Positions 45,444-55,263 of a stretch of DNA of 64,000 bases are shown piece after piece. The position numbers and the translations under genes were made by a program. The notes beneath the pieces were generated by a model, which searched no databases, was not told where the DNA came from, and saw only the letters and a list, made by a program, of their open reading frames with translations. Numbering within the stretch: the first letter of the stretch is position 1; each line of letters opens with the position of its first letter. Origin of the DNA: Avena insularis. Lineage: Eukaryota; Streptophyta; Magnoliopsida; Poales; Poaceae. The stretch covers positions 203,986,941 through 204,050,940 of the forward strand of contig CM042684.1 of assembly GCA_023614405.1 (NCBI GenBank). The letters are read 5' to 3'.

Positions 45444-46150
45444 CAGAAGTCCTGAAATTCAAACGGACGTGGATTCTTCATACGAACTCCAAATCAAGCA
45501 AATAAGCACTTGTTGGATAGATAATTCCAAGTTCTTTCCAATGAGTACTTCCATGCCCAAAAGACCCCAGATAATCCGGCCCCCATAGCCCGGATAATCC
45601 GGCCCTGCTTTGGAGATTTTGCAAAGGACTTCGTGCGCGACGTTCAGTACCGGGGCAGATATTTGACCGGACTTTTCCCCTGGAAAATCCATCCACCAGA
45701 TAATCCGGCCCTCTTAGACCGGATAATCCAGCCCAAAAAGTTCCCATCAGATCCGGACGGATCTGTATCGACACGCTGTTGCGCGTTTTTCGGACGTTCT
45801 GGCGGCCATATAAGCCTGGGAACGCCCTCTAGTTTAGGGTAGACCACGTTAAAACTATTTTGGAGTTGTCTCTTTCATAGAACCTCTGGAATTACCCTGT
45901 GTTCGAATCTACCAACTATAATTGAGTGTGATCTCTTGTTCCATTGGGAATTAGTAGATTGCGTACTACCGTTCGTGGTCATGGCTGCGTGCGCAAGACC
46001 GTGGTGTTGTGAATATCCTACAAGGTTCGAGAGCTGTTGCATGGCATCAGGGATCGAGCGGGAGAGTTCATAGCTACAGGCTAGTTATCTATCATCCACC
46101 ATCATCACCTCCATCCGCTTACTGAGAAGATCGGGCCACTCCATATCATC

Positions 46151-46162
46151 TCTGTATCAGAT
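46151..46162 (+). promoter_or_regulatory. Family-C primer-binding site, mutated
   Basis: CTGTATCAGATT lies two bases after the 5' LTR, at the place of TGGTATCAGA in element D. The second base of the core differs. Confidence 0.65.
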
Positions 46163-47200
46163 TTCTAGTGTTGCCTAGGTAAGCATCCACAAATCCATCC
46201 ATAGATTAGAGAGTTTTTGTCGTCCTATACAGAAAAGGCCTTACAAAAAGATTTGCCATAGACTAGATTGCATCGTTTTCGAGTTTTAGTTGCTGATTGT
46301 ATCTTCTCGTAGATCCGATCTGCAGGTTTTTCCTTGTAGGAGTCTAGTTTTTTCGTTTGTGTCTAGGTTTAGGGTTTGATCTTGTTTTCCGCCGTGTCAA
46401 CCATCACCGTGTTCCGCAAGTTTTCCTCGTTTGTCTGAGTCCACATAGCGTACCTTTGTTTGCATACCATAGACACAGCCTATCTACAGCATCCGTGCCT
46501 AGAAACGTACCCACGAGACTAGTTGCTTTGCTTCGACAGGCTGCTCATTAGGGTTTGAAGTGCAAAATTTTCGTCCAGGTAGACCGGATTATCCGGCCCC
46601 CGACAAACCGGAATATCCGACCCATAATTGCTCAGAATTGTTGCATCCCGTTTTGCTTTGTGTCAAATAGTTTAAAAAAATCAAAAAACGAAAAGAAAGT
46701 TGTGAAAAAAAAGAGAATCGGTATAAAAAATAGAAGAAAAGAGCTATAAGCGTGAAAAAAAGAGATATCAAAGTGTGCATTGTTGGAGGCCTAGTTTCAT
46801 TATAGCACTAGTAGATTGAGCAATCATGTGTCTGTTCTATTTGAGCTATTACTAGCGTCTCTCTTGTGCATTGCAATATTCCTGTTCATAAATTGCTTTG
46901 CCATGTTTATCTCCACCGTGTGTGTTTCTTGGGTTTTTTTACGATCAACACTAGGACTTGTTTGCGGTGTAGATAGGGTACCATACCTATAGCTCCACCT
47001 TAAATAACCTGTGTGCCCTGCGATTATTATTTATACCTTTGATATTCACTTCATCACATCAAGTGCATCAGTCTTTAATTTTGTTTGGTAGAGCATCTCT
47101 ATTCACTTAGGAACGGTAAGATCTCCTTTCTTATTAGTTGTGAGTGAGTTGTGAGAGTTTCCACCATACAGATTTTGATTTTTGCACTAACCTACTAATC
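46163..47200 (+). other. Family-C 5' leader
   Basis: 1.0 kb without a gene, similar to the leader of D. The palindrome CCGGATTATCCGG lies at 46584-46596, followed by the variant ACCGGAATATCCGA. It is nearly the same palindrome as in the LTR of this element. Confidence 0.7.
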
Positions 47201-48446
47201 ATGTCTTCTAATGATGATGATGTTGTGTTGTAGAAAAAGAAGGATGAGGAGCTTGTTAATTGGCCTGAATATGAGGCTTTAAAGTCCCACTTGACACGTG
47301 TGTTTACTAACACGACATATGCCATTTACAAGAATCTCCAGGATATGAATATGAGATTGGATCAGCATGTTGGAACGGTTGATACTATCCAGACGCAAGT
47401 GGTTATGCTCAATGTCAATGTCACCACTTTGCAACGTTCCATTGAGGGTTTGACAGCCGCCTTACATAGAAGGGAAGATCCTCAACATGATGATGCCTTT
47501 GATGATTTTGATGAGGGTAGAGCCGTGGATGCTACTCCACATGTTGGTAGGGGACGTGCTATTCCCCCTGTCCATGCACCTGCTCATGGCCGTGGGTTTG
47601 CCCCTCTTGGGCGTGCTCAACGTGTGCCCAACCAAGCTGCTGCTGATGGTTTGGGCAAGCCAAAATTCTCAATTCCCATGTTTGATGGTTCCATTGATCC
47701 TGAAGACTACCTCACATGGGAGTTGAAGATTGAGAAACTCTGGCGCTTATTTGACTATCCAGAAGATAAGAAGGCCAAGCTTGTAGCATCTGAATTTGAT
47801 GATTATGCTTTGCGTTGGTGGGATGCTCTTGTGCAGCATAGAAGGGAGGACAATGAACTTCCTGTGATGGATTGGCGCGAGATGAAGCAAATCATGAAGG
47901 CTCGTTTCGTACCAACTAACTACTTGCGGTTAGTTTTTGATAAATTGACGCAACTGAAGAAAGGCACCATGACAGTTGATGAGTACTACATGGAGATGGA
48001 GATGCTTATGCAGGGTGCTAGAATTCGTGAGTCCATTGAGATGACCATTGTAGCGATTCCTAAACAATTTTAAGTTACCGATCAAGAGCATTGTTCGTCA
48101 TCGCAAGTATGAGACCATGAATGAGTTGTTGCATCATGCTAGAGAGGCCGAATCCCAGTTGGCAGAAGAGGCGAAGTCACGTGCTCATTTTCCGTCCTCC
48201 AGCAGATTTTCAGCCAGGTCTACACCTCCTACAATCACGCCACTAGCTCCTTTTACACCATCGGCCAAGCCAGCAAGTACACCTTCGTTTGGTTCTAATG
48301 CTCGGAAACCCGCTGCTCCTGCTGCTAACTCGGGTTCCAACATGTCTACGACACGTACTCGTGATGTGGTGTGCCATACTTGTGGAGGTAGAGGTCACTA
48401 TAAGAAAGATTGTCCAAACAACAAGGTTATGTTTGTTAATGAATAA
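47201..48446 (+). pseudogene. Family-C gag with zinc knuckle, broken
   Basis: It starts at ATGTCTTCT. A TAG at 47231-47233 interrupts codon 11; element D has CAG at the matching codon, so a C-to-T change is likely. The next stretch (to 48071) includes the capsid-type sequence PKFSIPMFDGSIDPEDYL, WELKIEKLW, YALRWWDAL and TVDEYYMEME, typical of Ty3/gypsy gag. A one-base shift near 48067 moves the frame. The part from 48117 carries HAREAESQLAEEA, a Ser/Pro-rich linker and the zinc knuckle CHTCGGRGHYKKDC (48372-48413), and ends at a TAA (48444-48446). Gag would form particles and bind RNA. Confidence 0.9.
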
Positions 48447-51400
48447 GGTGAAGTAGAAAGTGGAGATGAAGCTTCTGATGATGATATTGATGACAGGGAG
48501 GATGGTGTTGATGCATATGCTGAGCGTGCACCCACTATTGTCGTATCTTCACGTGTACTTAGTGTACAACCGGTTCAGGAATCCCAACGTTGCAACTTGT
48601 TCCAAACAAAAGCTCTAGTTGGACCAAACAAAGCTTGCAAGGTAATTATTGATGGAGGTAGTTGCAGAAATCATGCAAGTAAGGAACTATGTGCCAAACT
48701 AAATTTGACATACTTACCTCATCCCAAGCCATACTACATACAATGGTTGAGCAACAATGGTGAGATGAAGGTAAATCATATGGTACGTGTGAATTTTTAA
48801 TGTGGTTCTATTGATTTTGATGTGGTTCCTATGACTGTTTGTCACCTACGATTGGGTCGGCCTTGGCTCTATGATCGCCATGTGCAACACAATGGCCAAG
48901 CCAATACATATCACTTGGAATTCAAAGGAAAGAAGATTACTATGCAGCCAATGACACCACAAGAAATTGTTAATGGTTCTCGCTAGAAGATAGAGGTGAA
49001 CTTGAAGGAAGATACTACCACTCGGCGAGACTGTGTAATAGCTATTCCTGATGTAATTGAGCCTACATTGAGTGATATAACAAAAAGTGAGAGAATGCCT
49101 GGGTTATTGATACTAGCCACCAAGGAGGATATGAGAGAGTTTCATGAGGATCCTACAACCATGCCACTTGTGCTCATGTATAAGGGCGAGGTATTGGTTT
49201 CTAACAACATGACCCCTATTTCTCTTGGTGTCTCTTCTGTTTTGCAGGACTTTGGGGATGTGTTTCTAGAAGTCGTACCCGCAGGTTTACCTCCATTGCG
49301 TGGTATAGAACATCAAGTGGACCTAATTCCTGGTGCCACACTTCCCAACCGTGCACCTTACAGGACTAATCCCGAAGAGACTAAGGAAATTCAGAAGCAA
49401 GTACAAGCATTGCTGGATAAAGGGTACATTCGTGTTTCTCTTAGCCCTTGTGTTGTTCCTGTTATTTTAGTTCCTAAGAAAGATGGTACATGGCGCATGT
49501 GTGTTGATTGTAGAGCGATTAATAACATCACTATTTGATATCATCATCCTATTCCACTCTTAGAGGATATGCTAGATGAATTAAGTGGTGCTGCTGTTTT
49601 CTCTAAAATTGACTTGCGTAGTGGTTATCATCAAATTGGGATGAAAGAAGGGGATGAATGGAAAACTGCTTTCAAAACTAAATTCGGTTTGTATGAGTGG
49701 TTAGTTATGCCGTTTGGTCTTACTAATGCACCTAGTACTTTCATGCGTTTGATGAATCATGTTTTGAGAGAGTTTATTGGTCGTTTTGTGGTTGTTTACT
49801 TTGATGATATACTTATATACAGCCACAACGAAACTGAACATTGCACTCATATTCGACAAGTTTTGCAAGTGTTACGTGATAATAAACTGTATGCTAATCT
49901 TGAGAAGTGTACATTTGCAAAAGATAAGGTCATATTCCTAGGATTTGTTGTTTCTAAGCATGGAGTAGAGGTAGATCAATCTAAAATTGAATCAATTCAG
50001 AATTGGCCTACTCCAATGAATGTTAGTCAAGTGCGTAGTTTCCACGGTCTCGTTGGTTTCTATAGGCACTTTGTGAAAGATTTTAGCACCATTGTTGCAC
50101 CTTTGAATGATTTGACAAAGAAAGGTGTTCATTTTGTATGGGGCGCGGCCCAAGACATTGCATTTGATACATTAAAATGTTTGCTTACTTCTGCACCATT
50201 ACTTGCATTACCTGATTTTTCCAAGCAATTTGATGTTGAATGTGATGCTAGTGGTATAGGCATAGGTGGCGTTTTGATGCAAGAGGGTCGGCCTATAGCT
50301 TATTTTTTGGAGAAATTGACTGGTGCTCGTTTGAATTATTCTATCTATGATAAAGAATTGTATGCACTTGTTAGATTACTTGAGGTTTGGATACATTATT
50401 TGTGGCCAAAGGAATTCATCATACATTCTGATCATGATGCATTGAAATACTTGAAAGCTCAATCAAACTTGCATAGAAGATTAGCTAAATGGGTTGGGTT
50501 CATTGAGTCTTTTCCTTACATCATTAATTATAAGAAGGGAAAAGAGAATGTTGTTGCTGATGCTCTGTCTAGGAAGAACATGCTATTAACCAATCTTGAT
50601 GTTAAAATTACTGGATTAGAAGTTATTTTTGCACTTTATGCAACTGACTATGATTTTGCTGAACCATATCGTTTGTGTGCTCTTAGAAACGCATGGGATA
50701 AGTATCATATACATGATGGATATTTGTTTCGAGCTAACAAACTATGTATTCTAGAATCGTCGTTGCGTTTGTTCTTAGTGCAAGAATCACATGATGGTGG
50801 TTTAATGGGTCACTTTGGGCGTGAGAAGATGTTCCTCATGCTTGTTGATCACTTTTATTGACCCAAGATGAGGCGTGATGTGTACAGATTTGTGAGCCGA
50901 TGTATTACATGCCACAAGTCGAAATCTAAGCTGAAGCCTCACGGTTTGTATACACCTCTCTCTACACCTACTACTCCATGGGAAGACATTAGTATGGATA
51001 TTGTGCTAGGTCTACCTAAAACTCAGAGAGGTCATGATTCTATATTTGTGGTAGTGGATAGGTTCTCTAAGATGGCTCATTTTATTGCCTGCCACAAAAG
51101 CGATGATGCGTCGCATGTTGCTAACCTGTTTTTCAGGGACATCGTGAGATTAGATGGAGTACCAAAAACGATTGTTTCTGACCGTGATGTGATGTTCATG
51201 AGCTACTTTTGGAAGACCTTATGGGGGAAGCTAGGGACGAAGCTGCTATTCAGTACTACATGTCACCCCCAAACAGATGGTCAAACGGAGGTGGTGAATC
51301 GAACATTGTCACAGCTGCTAAGGACCATGATTAAAAAGAATCTGCGGGAGTGGGAAGAGTGTTTGCCACATGTTGAGTTTGCTTACAACAGGGCGGTGCA

Positions 51401-51908
51401 TTCAACTACTCAGCTTTGTCCTTTTGAGGTGGTGTATGGTTTCAAGCCATTGACGCCACTTGATATGTTGCCTCTGCCATTACATGAGAGAGTTGATATG
51501 GAGGCATCAAAACGTGCTGATTATGTGAAGAAAATACATGAGAAGACTCGAGAGGCTATTGAGAAGAAAGGCAAGAACATTGCTGCTGCAAGGAATCAAG
51601 CAAGGAAAGAAGTGTTGTTCGAGCCTGGAGATATGGTTTGGGTGCATCTACGCAAGGATAGGTTCCCACTACTTCGAAAGTCAAAATTGAAGCCACGTGG
51701 TGCTGGTCCTTACAAGGTGTTAGCCAAGATTAATGATAACGCCTACTCGGTTGATATACCTATTGAGGAGTTTGGTGGAGTTAGCAACAGCTTCAACGTT
51801 GCTGATTTGTCACCATATGCTGGAGAAGACCTTGGAGCGTCGAGGTCGACGCCTTTTGAAGGGGGGGAGATGATGAGGACATCCCTACAATTACACCTAC
51901 CCCAATGA
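48447..51908 (+). pseudogene. Family-C pol: protease, RT, RNase H, integrase, with stops
   Basis: All segments share one frame. The protease has D-G-G-S-C at 48651-48665 and CHLRLGRPW near 48840. Reverse transcriptase has [21 protein letters not shown] and an intact YFDD at 49797-49808. RNase H starts with [12 protein letters not shown] (Asp at 50244) and ends VVADALSRK. Integrase has the zinc motif (H..H near 50800, CITCHK at about 50904) and core acidic residues in SMDIVLG, SDRD and GQTEVVNR. It then has the basic tail RGAGPYKVL and NVADLSPY. In-frame stops lie at 48798, 48984, 49536 and 50859. At the LTR border one base is missing relative to D, so the frame reaches only the stop at 51906; otherwise it would continue through the LTR tail frame. 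Confidence 0.92.
51858..51870 (+). promoter_or_regulatory. Family-C polypurine tract
   Basis: GAAGGGGGGGAGA immediately before the 3' LTR. Confidence 0.8.
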
Positions 51909-52957
51909 CTACTGAAGATGCTACAACTGTTGCAAGAAAGGATCAGTCCAATGAGATTAGAATTGGACCTATTACAAGAGCTCGTGCTAAGCTACTTGAA
52001 CAACAGGTGAATTTACTCCTAAACGAATCTGGTACATTGATTGATGAGAACTTTATACTACCTAAGTCTATGCATTTATGTATGATCAGGTTCGTTGGAG
52101 AAACAAGCATGGTGCAAGGAGGAGAAGGGCTACAAGAGAAGCCCAACATGATGATTGCCCAAGGATGCGCGAGGGAGGAGCGGGAGGAAGGAGCAATACA
52201 AGCAAGGGATATCATCGAAGAGAAGGAACGTTCAATTCGGATAGACAGAAGTCCTGAAATTCAAACGGACGTGGATTCTTCATACGAACTCCAAATCAAG
52301 CAAATAAGCACTTGTTGGATAGATAATTCCAAGATCTTTCCAATGAGTACTTCCATGCCTAAAAGACCCCGGATAATCCGGCCCCCACACCGCGGATAAT
52401 CTGGCCCTGCTTTGGAGATTCTGCAAAGGACTTCGTCTTGTGACGTTGATCAAGGCGGATATTTGACCGGACTTTTCCCCCAGAAAATCCGGCCACCGGA
52501 TAATCCGACCCTCTTAGAACGGATAATCCGGCCCAAAAAGTTCCCATCAGATCCGGGCGGATCTGACTGTATCAGACACGTTTTTGTTTCGCGTTTTTCG
52601 GACGTTTTGGCGGCCATATAAGCCTGGGAACGCCCTCTAGTTTAGGTTAGACCACGTTAAAACTATTTTGGAGTTTTTTCTTTCATAGAACCTCTAGAAT
52701 TACCCTGTGTTCGAATCTACCAACTATAATTGAGTGTGATCTGTTGTTCCATTGGGAATTAGTAGATTGCATACTACCGTTCGTGGTCACGGCTGCGTGC
52801 GCAAGAGCGTGGTGTTGTGAATATCCTACAAGGTTCGAGAGCTGTTGCATTGGCATCAGGGATCAAGCGGGAGAGTTCATAGGTACAGGCTAGTTATCTA
52901 TCATCCACCATCATCACTGCCATCCGCTTACTGAGAAGACCGGGCCACCCCATATCA
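51871..52957 (+). repeat. Family-C 3' LTR, uninterrupted
   Basis: 1087 bp, TGATGAGG...CATATCA. The TATA-like CATATAAGCC is near 52615-52624. The palindrome CCGGATAATCCGG lies at 52369-52381, with two or three further variants to 52534. The pol-tail frame is open from base 2 of the LTR to about 52399 (164 codons from its ATG), including ITRARAKLLEQQVN and NFILPKSMHLCMIRF. Confidence 0.93.
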
Positions 52958-52962
52958 AAATG

Positions 52963-53158
52963 GGTACCACTTTCTGTCCTAACCTTGAGCCCGTCTATCT
53001 CACCGCCTCTCTGCTCCTGCATCCCCTGCATCTGGCGAAGCTCATGGATCTCCAGTAACCGGGTGTATGTGCTTCCACTTTATAAATTGTGGTTGGGCCA
53101 TTTGCATGCGGCACAATCCCCGTAGATTATGTTTAAACAAACCACCAATGTCAGAATA
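52963..53158. other. Right flank of the family-C insertion
   Basis: It continues the sequence broken at 41186. On the minus strand EIHELRQMQGMQEQRGGEID is a short coiled-coil-like frame ending at a GTTAGG donor-like site. This would fit the C-terminus of a transposon protein, but the evidence is thin. Confidence 0.3.
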
Positions 53159-53185
53159 CACTAGTAGAAAAGGTGTCTTTGGTCC
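53159..53185 (+). mobile_element. CACTA-type terminus
   Basis: CACTAGTAGAAAAGGTGTCT matches the terminal sequence of grass CACTA (En/Spm) elements. The opposite terminus (ending in CTACTAGTG) is not seen in the window, so the extent of the element is unknown. The two minus-strand genes that follow may be its cargo. Confidence 0.6.
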
Positions 53186-53359
53186 ACGGTCACGTTCCCA
53201 ATCCGGGACAGAGATCTAAATCGAGGAAGAAATTGATCTAAATCACAAATTCTGCCACAAATTAATCGAGACAGAGATCTAAATCGAGGCATTTCACTAC
53301 TTCAACCACAAATTCTTCTAAGCAAATCTGCGATTTCACATCCTACATTGATTCAACCA

Positions 53360-53860
53360 CTAGTCAACAATTTCACTTCCGCTGCCACTGTCCTCCGAGC
53401 CGCCGGCTTCCTCCTCGCTGTCGGACGGAACCTCCACGATGTCCGCATTGTTCGCGAGACGGAGCACCTCTTCGCGTCGAGCGGCGGCGATGACGGTGTA
53501 CTTGGTCCGTCCAGGGATAGACTAGAACCTCTCCTGCCCTTCTTGGTTGCGGAGATCCTGGTGCACCACGCGCCCGTCAACGATGCGGTTGCCAATCTTG
53601 GCCTTTCGCTCCTTCTTGAAGAGCGCCGGCCAGTACGGGCTGGCCGCCGCATACCGGGGCAGCGCCCTCTTCCACGCGGGCATCTGGCGGGGGCGCACCA
53701 CGATTTCTCTCTCCATCTCGGCTCGGCCAGGTAGCGGAGCCACCGGCACCCCCGCAGAGCTAATGCGCCATCCGTGGGGAACCTTCGCGGCTGGCGGGGC
53801 AAGGATGTCGAAGTTCGCGAACATCACCGCCTCGTACAAGTTCAGATCGGGCATCTCCAT
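53360..53860 (-). pseudogene. Small conserved-looking gene with one internal stop
   Basis: 166 residues from the ATG at 53858-53860. The sequence starts MEMPDLNLYEAVMFANFD and continues with Pro-rich PAAKVPHGWRISSAGVPVAP, then ALPRYAAASPYWPALFKKER and NRIVDGRVVHQDLRNQEG. A TAG at codon 114 (53519-53521) interrupts it. The frame goes on with SIPGRTKYTVIAAARREEVL and an acidic tail DIVEVPSDSEEEAGG before the stop at 53360. High GC content and coding-like composition on both sides of the stop argue for a recent loss or a sequencing error. From memory, proteins of this kind are annotated as hypothetical near CACTA elements in Triticeae. Function unknown. Confidence 0.55.
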
Positions 53861-54159
53861 GGCGGCACGGTGGAGATTGGAGAGGACGAGGGGATGGGCG
53901 ACAAAGCGACACGTTGTGGCGCCTCCTATTTGTACACGAGGACGACGAAGCGACAGTCAGACAAAAGAAGTAATGCGGGGTCAGAGCAATTTTTTTCCTC
54001 CCTGGAATCCGGGAGCAATAGTTCAGACCTCTAGGTCAACAAGTACAAATATTACAACTTAAAAAGGCATGGAGCTTAAGCTAAATAGAACTAGTTATCA
54101 CACATCTCCTTGATCTTCCTAATTTTGGCCCGATGCGCATCTTCCTGCGAGAGTAAGGA
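53861..54159. other. Intergenic region between two minus-strand genes
   Basis: About 300 bp. No signal beyond a probable 3' UTR of the upstream gene. Confidence 0.3.
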
Positions 54160-54876
54160 TCAAATTGTCTGCTCCTTCCTTTTAGCATCTTCCTTGCACA
54201 GCTTCAATTGTTTCTCTGCATTTTTCCTCATGCACTTGTCAATACTCGTAGTTGTGTACTGCAGGACTTTGGCCTGGTGGAGATCATTCCTTGAGCTGCC
54301 TGCTCGCTTAGCCTTCAGGGCCAACGCCGCGTCCCTCTCCTTCTCGACTTTGATAACCTTGTCTTGCACCCACCTGAGATCTCGCTTATGATTGGTCATG
54401 TCAACTGGTTCCCATAGCTTCGTCTCAACACTGTCAAGAAGTGAGCTGAATACGAATTCTTTCAACTCGACAGTCATTTCCCATAGTTTGTCCCGCGTTT
54501 TCTGCATCGATTTGGGCCACTCTGGATCTACCCATTTGACAACACCGCAACTTTCGCCTTGCATCATTGCATGATGTCCTTGACACCGTAGAAACCTCCT
54601 GCCTGCGTTTCGTCCTTCGAATGCTACAAATTTAGCAGGCACATATCCATGTTTACATACCAGAGGACTGTCTTCATCCTCTAAACAGTGATAGTCGGAG
54701 TCATACATCATCTGGTTGGCCTAACACATCATCCGCGCATGAGTAAACAGATTAGATCTAGCTCAAAAAATAGATAACTGGCTACAGATGATAGAAATAG
54801 AGATGAGACGACTCACATCGAAATCACTGTCCCTGTCGTCACGACGCGTTTCCTCGCCGTCTCCCCTTGAACCCAT
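54160..54876 (-). CDS. Two-exon GRF-type zinc-finger protein
   Basis: Exon 1 is 54817-54876 (20 codons, starting MGSRGDGEETRR) and exon 2 is 54160-54720. A 96-bp intron with GTGAGT donor and TTAG acceptor in phase 0 gives 206 residues. Residues 40-85 form a GRF zinc finger: Cys42-x-His44, GRNAGRRFLRC with Cys66, then SCGVVKWVD with Cys78. GRF fingers bind nucleic acid, often single-stranded DNA. Residues 100-206 are charged and likely coiled coil (VIKVEKERDAALALKAKRA). Many plant GRF proteins of this size are uncharacterised, and some lie in CACTA elements. It is the only intact-looking gene outside the retrotransposons. It lies just upstream of the 53360-53860 gene on the same strand. Confidence 0.7.
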
Positions 54877-55263
54877 GGCGAGAGGGGAGGAGGGTGGCTG
54901 CCGGAGAGGGGATTGGGATGGAGGCACCGTCGGCTTGCGGCTACGGTAGGATGGGAGTGAAGTGGGGAAAGTGGCTTCGAGGGTAAGGAAGAGAAGTACG
55001 GGGAGGAAGAGAAGTAATGGGGACGTGACACTGGGATGTGGACCACTGAACTCGTGAGACGTGACACTCGCAACAAGGGAGCGCCCGGTGTTTCCAGTTT
55101 GTCCAGAGCAAGCGTGGCCAATCATGCCGCAGAACAGCCTACTCGTGGATCGCTCTCACAAAGACCATCCCAATCGTCCAAGCGCCCCAATCGAACGGTA
55201 TGTAACAATCGTCAAGCAGAACAACTGTGTTAGGGCGTGCCTTCTAGACGACTCGGTCTAACG
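54877..55263. promoter_or_regulatory. Upstream region of the GRF gene
   Basis: GC-rich in the first 150 bp (probable 5' UTR and promoter), falling toward the minisatellite. No convincing TATA box. Confidence 0.3.

Larger units (their letters stand above)
41187..46148 (+). repeat. Family-C 5' LTR, interrupted
   Basis: LTR sequence occupies 41187-41566 and 45449-46148. A TATA-like CATATAAGCC lies at 45807-45816. The palindrome CCGGATAATCCGG lies at 45590-45602, with degenerate repeats nearby. The pol-tail frame is broken in this copy by a stop near 41431. Confidence 0.92.
41187..52957 (+). mobile_element. Full-length family-C Ty3/gypsy retrotransposon with nested solo LTR
   Basis: The 5' LTR is 41187-46148 (1080 bp of its own plus the solo LTR) and the 3' LTR 51871-52957. 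The 5-bp target duplication AAATG (41182-41186 and 52958-52962) is perfect. Gag, protease, reverse transcriptase, RNase H and integrase occur in Ty3/gypsy order in one polyprotein frame. In the first 380 LTR bases I count about 14 differences, and more beyond. It has at least six stop codons and two frame shifts and is inactive. The protease motif D-G-G-S-C and pol running into the LTR suggest a chromovirus of the CRM type; I see no chromodomain, so that placement is tentative. Confidence 0.93.

Noticed and set aside
41187..46148. Treating 41187-46148 as one 5-kb LTR
   Set aside because: The 3' LTR is 1087 bp, and the extra 3877 bp has its own TG...CA ends and CAGAA duplication.
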